A stretch of DNA of 64,000 bases. It comes from Rhodoferax sp. (GTDB taxonomy: Bacteria > Pseudomonadota > Gammaproteobacteria > Burkholderiales > Burkholderiaceae_C). Where the stretch lies: the NCBI GenBank assembly GCA_029865845.1, contig JARXAM010000027.1, positions 84,956 through 148,955 of the forward strand, in the 5' to 3' direction. Under the pieces are notes generated by a model. The model was not told the DNA's origin and searched no databases. It saw only the letters and a list, made by a program, of their open reading frames with translations. A program made the position numbers and the translations under genes. Positions 28,607-39,738 of the stretch are shown here, piece by piece (position 1 is the first letter of the stretch; the number at the start of each line of letters is the position of its first letter).

Positions 28607-31531
28607 TTATGCAGCGGCGTAGTCGCCCACCGGCACACAACTGCAAAACAGGTTGCGGTCGCCATACACGTTGTCCACCCGGCCTACGGTGGGCCAATAC
28701 TTGGCCGCCTTGAGGGTGGCTACCGGGAAGGCACCCACCTCGCGGCTGTAGGGGCGGTCCCACGCGGCGCCAATCACACTGGCAGCGGTGTGGGGAGCAT
28801 GCTTCAAGGGGTTGTTGTCCTGTGGCCAGACACCGCCCTCGATTTGCGCGATTTCGCCACGGATGGCAATCATCGCGTCAATGAAGCGGTCCAGCTCGGC
28901 GAGCGTCTCGCTCTCGGTGGGTTCCACCATCAAGGTGTTGGGCACGGGGAAGGACAGCGTGGGCGCGTGAAAGCCGTAGTCCATCAGGCGCTTGGCCACG
29001 TCCTCGGCCATCACGCCGCAGGTTTCCTTGAAGTGGCGCAAGTCCAAAATGCATTCATGCGCTACATGCCCGTTGGCCGATGCGTACAGCGTGGGGTAGT
29101 GGTCGGCCAGGCGGGCGCTGATGTAGTTGGCGCTCAAGATGGCTACCTCGGTGGCTTGCTGCAGGCCGTCCGGGCCCATCATGCGGCAGTACATCCAGCT
29201 GATGGGCAGCACGGCTGCGTTGCCCAGCGGTGCGGCTGAAATGGCCCCTGTGCCGGACACACCGCCGGTGGCATGGCCGGGGAGGTAGGGCACCAGGTCT
29301 TCCACCACGCACACGGGACCCACACCGGGGCCGCCACCGCCGTGGGGAATGCAAAAGGTTTTGTGCAGGTTCAGGTGGCTCACGTCGCCGCCAAATTCGC
29401 CGGGTGCCGCCGTGCCCACTAGCGCGTTCATGTTGGCGCCGTCCACATACACCCGGCCACCGTGGCTGTGCACCAGTGCGCACAGCTCTTTGACGGTGGT
29501 TTCAAACACGCCGTGCGTGCTGGGGTAGGTGATCATGATGGCCGCGAGGTTGGCGCTGTGCTGCTCGCACTTGGCTCTCAAATCCGCCATGTCCACATTG
29601 CCGCGCTCGTCGCATTTGGTCACCACCACCGTCATGCCCACCATCATGGCGCTGGCGGGGTTGGTGCCATGCGCGCTGCTGGGAATCAGGCAGATGTTGC
29701 GGTGGCCCTGGCCCCGCGCCTCGTGGTAGGCCTTGATGACCAACAAGCCGGCGTATTCGCCCTGGCTGCCTGCATTGGGCTGCAGGCTGATGCCCGCGTA
29801 GCCGGTGGCCGCGCACAGCCAGGCGCGCAGTTGGGCGTCTAGTGCGGCGTAGCCCTCGCGCTGGTCGGCCGGGGCAAAGGGGTGGATGTTGGCGAACTCG
29901 GGCCAGGTGATGGGGATCATCTCGCTGGTGGCGTTGAGCTTCATGGTGCAGGAGCCCAGCGGGATCATGCTGCGGTCCAGCGCCAGGTCTTTGTCGCTGA
30001 GTGCGCGGATGTAGCGCAGCATGCCGGTCTCAGAGTGGTGGGTATTGAACACCGGGTGGGTCAAAAACGTGCTGGTGCGGCGCAGGGCAGCGGGGATGCG
30101 CACATCGGTAGCGGGTTCCAGTGCGTCCACGCTGGGAGGGGTCTGGCCCGGCTGCACGAAGAGGCTCCACAGGAGCGCAATGTCGTCGCGGGTGGTGGTT
30201 TCGTCGAGCGATATGCAGAGGTACTCGTCCCATGCAATTCGGATGTTGGCCCCAGCAGCGACTGCGCGTGCCGCGATGGCGTTGGTGGCGTCTTGGGTGT
30301 GCAGGCACACGGTGTCGAAAGCCTGCTCATGGGTGAGCACCACGCCCATCTGTTGCAGACCTTCGGCCAGGATTGCCGTGAGCTTGGCAACTCGCTGTGC
30401 AATGCGCTTGAGGCCTTCGGGCCCGTGGTACACGGCGTACATGCTGGCCACCACGGCGGGCAGCACCTGTGCGGTGCAGATGTTGGAGGTGGCTTTTTCG
30501 CGGCGTATGTGCTGCTCACGGGTTTGCAGGGCCAGGCGGTAAGCGGGGTTGCCATGGGTATCGATACTCACGCCCACCAGTCGGCCTGGCATGGAGCGTT
30601 TGTACTCGTCGCGGCAGGCCATGTAGGCGGCGTGCGGGCCGCCATTGCACAGGGGCATGCCAAAGCGCTGGGTGGTGCCCACCACAATGTCGGCCGCGCC
30701 TGTCGGGTCGCCCGCGCCCCATTCGCCGGGTGGCACCAGCAAGGTGAGGGCCAGCAGGTCGGCTGCCACGATGTAAGCGCCGCCCTTGCGGTGCACGGTT
30801 TTGACATCGTCGCCCTCTTCGCCCAGGCGGCCGCTGGTGGAGGGGTATTGCTCCAGCACGGCAAAGTAGTCGTCACCGGCAATCAAGGTGTCCCACTCTT
30901 CCTGGGAGTTGGCCAGCTTGACGCTGATGCCCAGGGGCGCTGCGCGGGTCTGGATGACTTCGATGGTTTGCGGGTGCGCGTCGCCTGCCACGATGAACAC
31001 GTTGCCTTTTGCCTTGACCGAGCGGCGGGCCAGGGTCATGGCCTCAGCGGCGGCCGTGGCTTCGTCCAGCATGGAGGCGTTGGCAATCGGCATGCCGGTG
31101 AGGTCGCAGACCATGGTCTGGAAGTTCACCAGCGCTTCCATGCGGCCCTGGCTGATTTCGGCCTGGTAGGGCGTGTAGGCGGTGTACCAGGCGGGGTTTT
31201 CCAGGATGTTGCGCAGGATGACGCCGGGGGTGTGGGTGCCGTAGTAGCCCTGGCCGATGAAGCTCTTGAGCACCTTGTTTTTGCCCGCAATGCTTTTGAG
31301 TTCTGCCAGCGCGGCGGCTTCGGTGATGGCTGCCGGAATGGCCATGGCGCTCTTGCGCGCAATGCTGGCGGGCACGATGCTGGCAATCAGATCGGCGCGC
31401 GACTTTTCGCCGATGGCCTGGAGCATCAGCGCTTCGTCGTCGGCAAAGATGCCAATGTGGCGCGCCTGGAATTCGCTAGCGTTTTCGAGTTGTGACAGGG
31501 TGGGCGTAGAGGTTGTGGCAGAAGTGGACAT
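28607..31531 (-). CDS. gcvP: Glycine dehydrogenase (decarboxylating), P-protein
   Basis: ~975 aa; [62 protein letters not shown] (PLP lysine region). Confidence 0.97.
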   Translation of the reverse strand: MSTSATTSTPTLSQLENASEFQARHIGIFADDEALMLQAIGEKSRADLIASIVPASIARKSAMAIPAAITEAAALAELKSIAGKNKVLKSFIGQGYYGTHTPGVILRNILENPAWYTAYTPYQAEISQGRMEALVNFQTMVCDLTGMPIANASMLDEATAAAEAMTLARRSVKAKGNVFIVAGDAHPQTIEVIQTRAAPLGISVKLANSQEEWDTLIAGDDYFAVLEQYPSTSGRLGEEGDDVKTVHRKGGAYIVAADLLALTLLVPPGEWGAGDPTGAADIVVGTTQRFGMPLCNGGPHAAYMACRDEYKRSMPGRLVGVSIDTHGNPAYRLALQTREQHIRREKATSNICTAQVLPAVVASMYAVYHGPEGLKRIAQRVAKLTAILAEGLQQMGVVLTHEQAFDTVCLHTQDATNAIAARAVAAGANIRIAWDEYLCISLDETTTRDDIALLWSLFVQPGQTPPSVDALEPATDVRIPAALRRTSTFLTHPVFNTHHSETGMLRYIRALSDKDLALDRSMIPLGSCTMKLNATSEMIPITWPEFANIHPFAPADQREGYAALDAQLRAWLCAATGYAGISLQPNAGSQGEYAGLLVIKAYHEARGQGHRNICLIPSSAHGTNPASAMMVGMTVVVTKCDERGNVDMADLRAKCEQHSANLAAIMITYPSTHGVFETTVKELCALVHSHGGRVYVDGANMNALVGTAAPGEFGGDVSHLNLHKTFCIPHGGGGPGVGPVCVVEDLVPYLPGHATGGVSGTGAISAAPLGNAAVLPISWMYCRMMGPDGLQQATEVAILSANYISARLADHYPTLYASANGHVAHECILDLRHFKETCGVMAEDVAKRLMDYGFHAPTLSFPVPNTLMVEPTESETLAELDRFIDAMIAIRGEIAQIEGGVWPQDNNPLKHAPHTAASVIGAAWDRPYSREVGAFPVATLKAAKYWPTVGRVDNVYGDRNLFCSCVPVGDYAAA

Positions 31532-31602
31532 GGCGGTGGCGTTCGGTGGTGGGCGGTTCACACAAACGGGTAGCCTGCTGGTTCAGGGCGGGCTCCCGGG
31601 GA

Positions 31603-31625
31603 CTTTGCAGGCAGCGCCTGCAAAG
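31603..31625. other. Perfect 10-bp stem-loop between gcvH and gcvP
   Basis: CTTTGCAGGC-AGC-GCCTGCAAAG; no adjacent T tract. Confidence 0.6.
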
Positions 31626-31632
31626 CGGGCGT

Positions 31633-32004
31633 TTAAGCGTTGGCGGAAAACGCGGTGTAGCTGGTCTCGTCCATCAGGCCTTCGAGTTCGGCCGGGTTGG
31701 ACAGCTTGACTTTGAAGAACCAGCCTGCGCCCAACGGGTCGGTGTTGGCCAGCGAGGGGTCGTCGCGCAGGGCCTCGTTGACCTCGGTGATTTCACCGGT
31801 CACGGGCATGTACACGTCGGCCGCCGCCTTGACGGATTCGACTACACCGGCCACGGCCTTGGCATCAATGTGGGCACCCACGGCGGGCAGGTCCACAAAG
31901 ACCACGTCGCCCAGCGCATCTTGCGCGTGGTGGGTAATGCCGACGGTGGCGATGTCGCCTTCGATTTGGAGCCATTCGTGATCGGCTGTGTATTTAAAGG
32001 ACAT
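31633..32004 (-). CDS. gcvH: Glycine cleavage system H protein
   Basis: [40 protein letters not shown]...[13 protein letters not shown] (lipoyl-lysine context). Confidence 0.97.
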   Translation of the reverse strand: MSFKYTADHEWLQIEGDIATVGITHHAQDALGDVVFVDLPAVGAHIDAKAVAGVVESVKAAADVYMPVTGEITEVNEALRDDPSLANTDPLGAGWFFKVKLSNPAELEGLMDETSYTAFSANA

Positions 32005-32125
32005 AACGTTCTCCTGAAACTAAAGATAAGGGTTTGCTGTGAGGGGTTGAACCACCGGAACTAGAACCTGCCAGACGCCACTGTAGCGGCTGAATGTGCT
32101 GTTTTCGGCCCCGTGGTGCCTTGGA

Positions 32126-33286
32126 TCAGCCGCGGTAGTAGTTCGTGGGTACAAAGGGCATGGCACTCACCACCATGGGTACCGGCTTGCCGCGCACGAT
32201 AGCCATCACTTGGGTGCCCAAAGCCGCCATTGACGCATCGACATAGCCCATGGCTACGCACTGGTTGATGGTGGGGCCGAGCAGCCCGCTGGTGACTTCG
32301 CCGATGGGGTTGCCCGCTCCGTCTTGCAGCTCGGTGTGTTCGCGCACTGGGATGCGCTCTTGCGCCACCAGGCCCACGCGCTTCTTGGTGCCCGTTGGCC
32401 CACTGGTACTGCTGGAGTCCGCAAGAGCGGCGAGGATGCGCGGCGCGCCCGGAAACGCGCCCGCGCGTGCGCCACCGGTGCGGCGCACCTTTTGGATAGC
32501 CCAGTTCAGGCTGGCTTCGACCGGGGTGGTGGTCGTGTCAATGTCGTTGCCATACAAGCACAAGCCCGCTTCCAGGCGTAGCGAGTTGCGGGCACCCAGG
32601 CCTATGGGCTGCACTTCGGGCTGCGCCAGCAGAGCGCGGGCCAAGGCTTCGGCATGATGGTTGTGAACCGAGATCTCAAAACCGTCTTCACCGGTGTAGC
32701 CGCTGCGAGTGAGGAATACGTCAATCTTTTGGGTGCCGGTATCCACTGTGAAGTCCCCACCGGTCATGAATACCAGTTTCTCCACGCCGGGCGCCAGGCG
32801 GGCCAGCGCCGTCACCGCTTGCGGGCCTTGCAGGGCCAGCAGCGCGTGGTCGGGCAGGGGGGTGACTTGGCAGCGATGTCCGATATGGGCTTGGATGTGG
32901 GCGATATCCCCCGCTTTGCAGGCACCGTTGACGATGACGAAGAGGTCGTCCTGCGCCTTTTTGAAAAACATCAGGTCGTCGATGATGGTGCCCTCTTCGG
33001 TGAGCAGCAGGCCGTAGCGCTGTTTGCCCACCGGCAGGTCGATCACGTCCACTGGCATCAGGCTCTCAAACGCAGCGCAGGCGTCGGGGCCGCCCAGGCG
33101 CAGTTGACCCATGTGGGACACGTCAAACAGACCAGCGGCCTTGCGGGTGTGGTGGTGTTCGGCCATCAGGCCTGCGGGGTATTGGACCGGCATGGAGTAA
33201 CCGGCAAACGGCACCATGCGGGCACCCAGTTCCCGGTGCAGGGCATGCAGGGGTGTGGTCAACAAAGAAGCGTCAGAAGCAGACAT
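32126..33286 (-). CDS. gcvT: Aminomethyltransferase (T protein)
   Basis: MSASDASLLTTPLHALHRELGARMVPFAGYSMPVQYPAGLMAEHHHTRKAAGLFDVSHMGQ. Confidence 0.96.
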   Translation of the reverse strand: MSASDASLLTTPLHALHRELGARMVPFAGYSMPVQYPAGLMAEHHHTRKAAGLFDVSHMGQLRLGGPDACAAFESLMPVDVIDLPVGKQRYGLLLTEEGTIIDDLMFFKKAQDDLFVIVNGACKAGDIAHIQAHIGHRCQVTPLPDHALLALQGPQAVTALARLAPGVEKLVFMTGGDFTVDTGTQKIDVFLTRSGYTGEDGFEISVHNHHAEALARALLAQPEVQPIGLGARNSLRLEAGLCLYGNDIDTTTTPVEASLNWAIQKVRRTGGARAGAFPGAPRILAALADSSSTSGPTGTKKRVGLVAQERIPVREHTELQDGAGNPIGEVTSGLLGPTINQCVAMGYVDASMAALGTQVMAIVRGKPVPMVVSAMPFVPTNYYRG

Positions 33287-33374
33287 GGCGGTGATCCAAA
33301 CAGGCCCAGCGCTGGGCGCTGGAGGGGCAATCCAAACCCAAATGCACGCAAGTCTGCGCCCATTCGGTGCTGCC

Positions 33375-33630
33375 CCCGCTGTCCGCTTTACCTGAGAGAT
33401 TCGCCGGGACTGCATGCGCCGGGCACTTGCCCAACGCGCAGACTGCGGGTTGCTCCTTCGGTGGTTTGCAGGCCGCTGCGCGGTGCAAACTCTCTCCAGT
33501 GGGGTGTTGCTGGTGGCGCAAGCGGCTACCAGCATTTGTCAGTCCTTTTGCCTGAGCGTTCAGACCGCTGCAATCAGCCGTCCTGCGCCTTCGGCGGCCC
33601 CCTGAGGGGCGCTCTCCTGAACAGGCCGAA
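33375..33630 (-). promoter_or_regulatory. Tandem glycine riboswitch upstream of gcvT
   Basis: Minus strand holds two GGAGAG...CUCAGG-type aptamers (GGAGAGCGCCCC...CGCUCAGGCAAAAGGACUGACA then CUGGAGAGAGUUUGCA...CUCUCAGGUAAAGCGGACAG) in front of gcvT. Confidence 0.92.
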
Positions 33631-33680
33631 TTCTAAACCAGCAAAAGGGTGCCACGGGGCTGTACGGGTGGGCCTTGCGA

Positions 33681-34589
33681 CTACCGTGGCGCATGTGCCG
33701 GGTTGCTGGCAAACCAGTCCAGCACCTCGTGCCACAGCGGTTGGGCTTGGCGGCGGAAGTAGCCCATGTGGCCGATAGGCCCCAGGGCGTGGTCTGGCGG
33801 GCGGATATCCACCGTTTGCACGGTGGTGTTGCAGTATGCCGCCATGAAGGCGTCCCGTGAGGCCGGGAGCGCCCAGAGATCGTCGGTGGCGTTGGCTGCA
33901 ACGATGGGTGCCCGCACGCGCCCAAACAATCCGGCGATATGCGCCATACCGGGGTCGTCAAAAAAGTAGCGCGGGAACTTGCACCAGCGCTTCCAGTCGC
34001 GGTAGACCCCCAGGGGCAGGTCTTCGCCCATGCCGAGTTTGCTCCAGGCGAGATAGCCCTTGTACCGGGTGAGCGCGGGGCCCACCACATTCCACAGGCA
34101 CCACACTTTGATTTGCTCGGCGCGCGGCATCCAGCCGTGCCAGCCTGCGCCCGTGCCAAAGGTGTACAGCTTTGCGACCTTGTGGTGGTTGGGAAGCACG
34201 CCAAACGCATGGCCACCAAACGAGTGCCCGACCATGAACAGCGCAAGGTGTTCATCGGCCATGGCGTCCACGGCCGCGGCAACATCCTGAAAAGCCCAGT
34301 CCAGATAGTCCATTTGAAAGCCACGCAGGCCGCCGGATTTGGACAGCCCAATGCCCCGGTAATCGACCGTCAAGGTGTCGTAGCCCTGTTGCGCTGCGTA
34401 GTCCGCAAAATGACGGTAGAAGTGCTGTGGTACCCCCGTGGCTCCGGCGACCACGATGCGGCCTCGAACCTCTCCGCGGGCGCGGTATCGCAGCGCTTGC
34501 AAGTCAACGCCATCCAGCGTTTGGAGGGTGAGGGGCTGTGGCTGTGTAACGGGTTGTGGCTGGGGTGTGAGCTGCGGATGGGTTGTCAT
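33681..34589 (-). CDS. Alpha/beta hydrolase
   Basis: IVVAGATGVPQHFYRHFADYAAQQGYDTLTVDYRGIGLSKSG; FMVGHSFGGHAFG. Confidence 0.87.
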   Translation of the reverse strand: MTTHPQLTPQPQPVTQPQPLTLQTLDGVDLQALRYRARGEVRGRIVVAGATGVPQHFYRHFADYAAQQGYDTLTVDYRGIGLSKSGGLRGFQMDYLDWAFQDVAAAVDAMADEHLALFMVGHSFGGHAFGVLPNHHKVAKLYTFGTGAGWHGWMPRAEQIKVWCLWNVVGPALTRYKGYLAWSKLGMGEDLPLGVYRDWKRWCKFPRYFFDDPGMAHIAGLFGRVRAPIVAANATDDLWALPASRDAFMAAYCNTTVQTVDIRPPDHALGPIGHMGYFRRQAQPLWHEVLDWFASNPAHAPR

Positions 34590-34600
34590 GGGCCTAGGAG

Positions 34601-35215
34601 TTATGGCTGGGGTGACAGACTTTGGCGGACAAGGTCCACCAATGCTTCTGTGGTGTGTTGCATGGGGTCTACCCGGCCCGCGACGCGGGCCTGGATGAGT
34701 GCGCCCTCGTATGCAGACACCACCAATGCCGCGAGGTTGGCGCTGCGCGCCGGGGCTACTCCGGCGTTTTCCAGCGCCAAGGCGAGTTGCTGTCGCACGC
34801 GGGCAAAGCCGGTGGCCAGTGCCTGGCGGATGGCGATGTCTTCTGGTGTGGATTCAGATGCGATGGACGCTAATGGACAACCTTGCTGGTATCCGCTTGC
34901 AGACAGGACTTTTTGTGCAGACACCATCCAGGCTTGGAGCGCATCTGCGGGGTCTGCGTGGCGGTGCAGCAACTTTTGAAGTCCGTCGGAGATCTGGTGG
35001 ACGAACAGGTCAATCGCGGCAATGGCCAACTCCGATTTGCCACCGGGAAAGTGGTGGTACATCACGCCCTTGGGCGCACCGGCTTGCGCCAAGAGTTCGC
35101 TCAAGCCCACGCCATGAAAGCCAGTGCGCCGTAGCGCGTTGAGCATGGCAGTAACTAGCCGGTCCCGCGTGGGTGCGGCATTGTTGCTTGTGAGGGGTGT
35201 GTCAGAGCGCGGCAT
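34601..35215 (-). CDS. TetR/AcrR-family transcriptional regulator
   Basis: TRDRLVTAMLNALRRTGFHGVGLSELLAQAGAPKGVMYHHFPGGKSELAIAAI. Confidence 0.93.
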   Translation of the reverse strand: MPRSDTPLTSNNAAPTRDRLVTAMLNALRRTGFHGVGLSELLAQAGAPKGVMYHHFPGGKSELAIAAIDLFVHQISDGLQKLLHRHADPADALQAWMVSAQKVLSASGYQQGCPLASIASESTPEDIAIRQALATGFARVRQQLALALENAGVAPARSANLAALVVSAYEGALIQARVAGRVDPMQHTTEALVDLVRQSLSPQP

Positions 35216-35314
35216 GGATCGGCGAAAGTCTATAGACCAGTCGGTCTAGTTGTCAAGCATGTATGCCCAAAAAAAACGGGACACATAGGTCCCGTTGGAG
35301 GTGTAGCGCATTGT

Positions 35315-37024
35315 TTACATGCCTGCGTAGTTGGGTCCGCCGCCACCTTCGGGTGTGACCCACACGATGTTTTGTGTCGGGTCTTTGATGTCGCAGGTTT
35401 TGCAGTGCACGCAGTTTTGCGCGTTGATTTGCAGGCGGTCGGTGTTGTCTTCGTTTTTGACGAATTCATACACCCCTGCGGGGCAGTAGCGCGCCTCGGG
35501 TCCAGCGTACTTGGCCAAGTTGATGGCGACAGGCACCGAGGCGTCCTTGAGCGTCAGGTGGGCCGGTTGTTGTTCTTCGTGGTTGGTGTTGCTGATGAAC
35601 ACGCTACTCAAGCGGTCGAAGGTCAGCTTGCCATCGGGCTTGGGGTAGACGATGGGCTCGCACTCTGCGGCAGGCTTCAGGTAGGCGTGGTCAGGCTTGT
35701 CGCGGCGCAGGGTCCAGGGGATGTGCCCGCGCAGCACGAATTGCTCGAAGGCGTTCATCAGCGTGGCGGTGGTCAGGCCGTACTTGAACCAGTTTTTGAA
35801 GTTGCGGTCCTTGTTCAGTTCGGCATGCAGCCAGCTTGCCTCGAACGCTTCGGGGTAGGCGTTCAGTTCGTCGTGCTGGCGGCCTGAAACCACCGCGTCG
35901 TAGGCGGCGTCTGCGGCCAGCATGCCGGTCTTGATGGCGGCGTGGCTGCCCTTGATGCGGCTCACGTTCAGGTAGCCCGCGTTGCAGCCGACCAGACAGC
36001 CGCCGGGGAATACGGTTTGGGGCAGGGCGTTGAGACCACTGGCGTTGATGGCCCGTGCGCCGTAAGACAGACGCTTGGCTGTTACCTGGCCTTGTTCGTT
36101 CTCAAAGTAGTAGCGTACGTTGGGATGCGTTTTCCACCGTTGAAACTCTTCAAACGGGCTGAGATACGGGTTGCTGTAGCCCAGGCCGGTAACGAAGCCC
36201 AAGGCCACCTTGTTTCCATCCAGGTGGTACAAAAATGCGCCACCGTAGGTGTCACTGTCCATGGGCCAACCGGCGGTGTGCATGACAAAGCCAGGCTTGT
36301 GGCGGCTGGGGTCAATCTCCCATAGTTCCTTGATACCGATACCAAAACTTTGCGGGTCGCGACCTTCATCGAGTTTGTACTGGGCAATGAGCTGTTTGCC
36401 CAGATGGCCTCGCGCACCCTCTGCGAACACGGTGTATTTGCCCAGCAATTCCATGCCGAGCTGGAAGCTTTCCATCGGCTCACCGTCTTTTCCTACACCC
36501 ATGTTGCCGGTGGCGACGCCCCGGACCGCAGGTATGCCGCCGTTTTCGGAGCCGTCCGTGTACAGCACTTGCGCCGCAGTGAATCCCGGAAATATCTCTA
36601 CGCCCAGGCTCTCGGCATGTTCTGCCAGCCATTTGGTGAGCGCGCCTAAGCTGATGATGTAGTTGCCTTCGTTGTGCGCGAACGGTGGCAGTACCATGTT
36701 GGGCACCCGAAAACCGGATTTTTCGCTGAGAAAAATGTAGGCGTCGTCAGTCACGGGCTGGTGCAAGGGGGCACCAAGAGCCTTCCAGTTCGGTATCAGT
36801 TCGGTGAGCGCTTTGGGGTCCATGATGGCGCCGGAGAGAATGTGGGCACCGGGTTCCGAGCCTTTTTCGAGCACAACGACCGATATGTCAGTGCCTTTCT
36901 CTGCGGCCAGTTGTTTGAGGCGTATGGCCGTTGCCAGGCCACCGGGGCCTGCGCCGACGACGACCACGTCGTATTCCATGGATTCACGGGGGCCGAATTG
37001 AGCCAGTATTTCCTGGTTTGTCAT
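35315..37024 (-). CDS. Electron transfer flavoprotein-ubiquinone oxidoreductase
   Basis: MEYDVVVVGAGPGGLATAIRLKQL...; C-terminal ferredoxin-like RLQINAQNCVHCKTCDIKDPTQNIVWVTPEGGGGPNYAGM. Confidence 0.96.
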   Translation of the reverse strand: MTNQEILAQFGPRESMEYDVVVVGAGPGGLATAIRLKQLAAEKGTDISVVVLEKGSEPGAHILSGAIMDPKALTELIPNWKALGAPLHQPVTDDAYIFLSEKSGFRVPNMVLPPFAHNEGNYIISLGALTKWLAEHAESLGVEIFPGFTAAQVLYTDGSENGGIPAVRGVATGNMGVGKDGEPMESFQLGMELLGKYTVFAEGARGHLGKQLIAQYKLDEGRDPQSFGIGIKELWEIDPSRHKPGFVMHTAGWPMDSDTYGGAFLYHLDGNKVALGFVTGLGYSNPYLSPFEEFQRWKTHPNVRYYFENEQGQVTAKRLSYGARAINASGLNALPQTVFPGGCLVGCNAGYLNVSRIKGSHAAIKTGMLAADAAYDAVVSGRQHDELNAYPEAFEASWLHAELNKDRNFKNWFKYGLTTATLMNAFEQFVLRGHIPWTLRRDKPDHAYLKPAAECEPIVYPKPDGKLTFDRLSSVFISNTNHEEQQPAHLTLKDASVPVAINLAKYAGPEARYCPAGVYEFVKNEDNTDRLQINAQNCVHCKTCDIKDPTQNIVWVTPEGGGGPNYAGM

Positions 37025-37368
37025 GGGGTCTCGCTTGATAATGGGGGCTTACAGACAGCGCTCGCATCGTGCTGCGTATGCGATCAAGAAGCGATTTTAT
37101 TCGCTGATTTTTAAAAATGAACGATCGTTCTTTTTTAATTTGCGATGTCAGCCTCTATCGCCAACGTAGCCCATCTTGCCGGGTTAGTTGCGCCCTTCCC
37201 CCGAGCGTTGTGGGGGCGAACTTCGCGGGTGGTCAGCCCCACTGGACTTGTTGTTCGGCAACTTGATGGGCGGTGGAGCCCGATTACATAGTTGCTTGGC
37301 TACATTTTGTTGTGTTGTGGAAATTGGCGGCTTGCGACCTGCTACAATCTCCCTTCTCGAATAAATGT

Positions 37369-37445
37369 AGGCGCATAGCTCAGCTGGTTAGAGCACCACC
37401 TTGACATGGTGGGGGTCGTTGGTTCGAGTCCAATTGCGCCTACCA
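37369..37445 (+). tRNA. tRNA-Val(GAC)
   Basis: AGGCGCATAGCTCAGCTGGTTAGAGCACCACCTTGACATGGTGGGGGTCGTTGGTTCGAGTCCAATTGCGCCTACCA; cloverleaf with GAC anticodon and encoded CCA. Confidence 0.97.
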
Positions 37446-37564
37446 AACTTCCCGAATATGTTTTTCACTAGGGTATTCCTAGGCAGTCCCTAGGCTACAC
37501 ATCTCTAGAATGTGCTGCAGTGCAACACTTACTCAGCCACTTCAATTGGTGCTGAGCACTCGCA

Positions 37565-38014
37565 ATGCAAAAAAATGCCCCCAATGATTCAAAACCCGCG
37601 CAGCGGGTAATCAAAAAATACCCCAATCGGCGTCTTTATGATACCGATACCTCCACGTACATCACGCTGGCGGAGATAAAGCAGTTGGTTATGGATAGCC
37701 AGGCATTTGCCGTGCTGGATGCCAAGACCGGGGATGACCTGACGCGCAGTATTCTCTTGCAGATTATTCTGGAAGAGGAAGCCAATGGTTCGCCTATGTT
37801 TACCACTCCCGTGCTGTCCAACATCATTCGGTTTTATGGGCATGCAATGCAAGGGATGATGGGCGGTTATCTGGAAAAAAACATGCAAGCCCTCATGGAT
37901 ATGCAGGCACCTTTGGTGCAAGGCGTGATGGGCAACGGCATGTTCCAACAGATGCAAGAACACATGCAAAAACAAACGGAGCAATTCCTCGGTACCTTTG
38001 GAATCAAGCGCTGA
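37565..38014 (+). CDS. phaR: Polyhydroxyalkanoate synthesis repressor
   Basis: RVIKKYPNRRLYDTDTSTYITLAEIKQLV. Confidence 0.93.
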   Translation: MQKNAPNDSKPAQRVIKKYPNRRLYDTDTSTYITLAEIKQLVMDSQAFAVLDAKTGDDLTRSILLQIILEEEANGSPMFTTPVLSNIIRFYGHAMQGMMGGYLEKNMQALMDMQAPLVQGVMGNGMFQQMQEHMQKQTEQFLGTFGIKR

Positions 38015-38058
38015 GCGTTCCGCAAGGTCATCGGCGCCCGACTCTGTAACTTCGCACT

Positions 38059-39462
38059 ATGACTGATATTTTGACCCCCGCCCCCACCGCACAAGCGGCG
38101 CCTAAAGTGGGCTTCGTGAGCCTAGGCTGCCCGAAGGCGCTTACCGATTCCGAACTTATTCTGACCCAACTCAGTGCGGAGGGGTACCAAACTTCCAAGA
38201 CCTTCCAGGGCGCGGATTTGGTGATCGTCAATACCTGCGGTTTTATTGATGACGCTGTAAAGGAAAGCTTGGACACCATTGGTGAGGCGTTGGCGGAAAA
38301 TGGGCGTGTGATTGTGACGGGGTGCCTAGGGGCAAAAACCACCGATGGTGGCGAGAACATGGTGCGCCAGATGCACCCCAAAGTGCTTGCGGTCACCGGC
38401 CCCCATGCCACACAAGAAGTGATGGATGCCGTGCATCTGAACTTGCCCAAGCCGCACGATCCGTTTCTGGATTTGGTGCCGCAATCTTTTGGTGTTGCGG
38501 GCGTCAAACTCACGCCTCGCCACTATGCGTATTTGAAGATCAGCGAGGGATGCAACCACCGGTGCACCTTCTGCATCATTCCCAGCATGCGCGGTGACTT
38601 GGTATCCCGCCCCATCGGTGACGTGCTGACAGAAGCGCGTGCATTGTTTGAAGGCGGCGTGAAGGAATTGCTGGTCATCAGCCAAGATACGTCCGCCTAC
38701 GGTGTGGACGTGAAGTACCGCACGGGATTCTGGGATGGCAAGCCCGTCAAAACACGCATGCTTGAACTGGTGCAGGCGTTGGGTGATATTGCAGCGCCTT
38801 ACGGTGCGTGGGTACGGTTGCACTACGTGTATCCGTACCCTAGCGTTGACGACATTGTTCCCTTGATGGCAACCGGTCGTGTGCTACCGTACCTCGACGT
38901 TCCTTTACAACACAGCCATCCGGATGTGTTGCGCCGCATGAAGCGGCCCGCCAGCGGAGAGAAAAATCTGGAGCGCCTGCAGCAGTGGCGAGAAGCCTGT
39001 CCCGCGTTGGTGGTGCGCAGTACGTTTATCGCGGGTTTTCCTGGTGAAACAGAAGCTGAGTTCGAGCACTTACTCGACTTTGTTCGAGAGGCGCAAATTG
39101 ACCGCGCTGGTTGCTTTGCCTATAGCGCAGTGGATGGCGCCACCGCTAACGACTTGCCTGGCATGCTGCCTCTTGAAATTCGTGAAGCGCGCCGCGCCCG
39201 ATTCATGCAAGTGGCCGAAGAAGTTTCCGCTGCTCGATTGCAGCGTCGAGTAGGTTCGGTCATGCAAGTGTTGGTGGACTCTGCACCCGCCTTGGGGCGC
39301 AAGGGTGGGGTTGGCCGTAGTTACGCCGATGCCCCAGAGATTGACGGTGTGGTCCGACTGTTACCACCGGAAAAAATCAGCAAGACGTTGAAAGTGGGCG
39401 AGTTCACCAAGGCTCGCATTGTGAGCGCTCAAGGCCACGACTTGGTCGCGCTGCCCATTTGA
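38059..39462 (+). CDS. rimO: Ribosomal protein S12 methylthiotransferase
   Basis: [23 protein letters not shown]...; radical SAM motif [20 protein letters not shown]-terminal TRAM-like region. Confidence 0.96.
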   Translation: MTDILTPAPTAQAAPKVGFVSLGCPKALTDSELILTQLSAEGYQTSKTFQGADLVIVNTCGFIDDAVKESLDTIGEALAENGRVIVTGCLGAKTTDGGENMVRQMHPKVLAVTGPHATQEVMDAVHLNLPKPHDPFLDLVPQSFGVAGVKLTPRHYAYLKISEGCNHRCTFCIIPSMRGDLVSRPIGDVLTEARALFEGGVKELLVISQDTSAYGVDVKYRTGFWDGKPVKTRMLELVQALGDIAAPYGAWVRLHYVYPYPSVDDIVPLMATGRVLPYLDVPLQHSHPDVLRRMKRPASGEKNLERLQQWREACPALVVRSTFIAGFPGETEAEFEHLLDFVREAQIDRAGCFAYSAVDGATANDLPGMLPLEIREARRARFMQVAEEVSAARLQRRVGSVMQVLVDSAPALGRKGGVGRSYADAPEIDGVVRLLPPEKISKTLKVGEFTKARIVSAQGHDLVALPI

Positions 39463-39551
39463 AATCGTGACTCGATCTCTCTGTCACGGATCGATGTGAT
39501 GCGCGATCCGTGGCGTGAATCAAGCAGGCAAATTACCTCAATCACACAGGC

Positions 39552-39579
39552 AAAAAAAAGCCGCTGAATTTACAGCGGC
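39552..39579 (-). terminator. Intrinsic terminator downstream of tRNA-Leu
   Basis: Minus strand GCCGCTGTAAATTCAGCGGCTTTTTTTTG. Confidence 0.85.
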
Positions 39580-39604
39580 ATTTACCTAACTACATTACTA
39601 TTGT

Positions 39605-39689
<85 letters not shown>

Positions 39690-39738
39690 ATCTCAGGAAA
39701 GAGAGAAGTATATCAAACATTTAGAGAAGAATGGCAGT

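Noticed and set aside
29882-31495. 537-aa + strand ORF opposite gcvP
   Set aside because: Antisense shadow ORF; gcvP on the minus strand is unambiguous.
33287-33535. N-terminal extension of gcvT ORF
   Set aside because: Lies within the glycine riboswitch; T-protein homology starts at MSASDASLL (33286).
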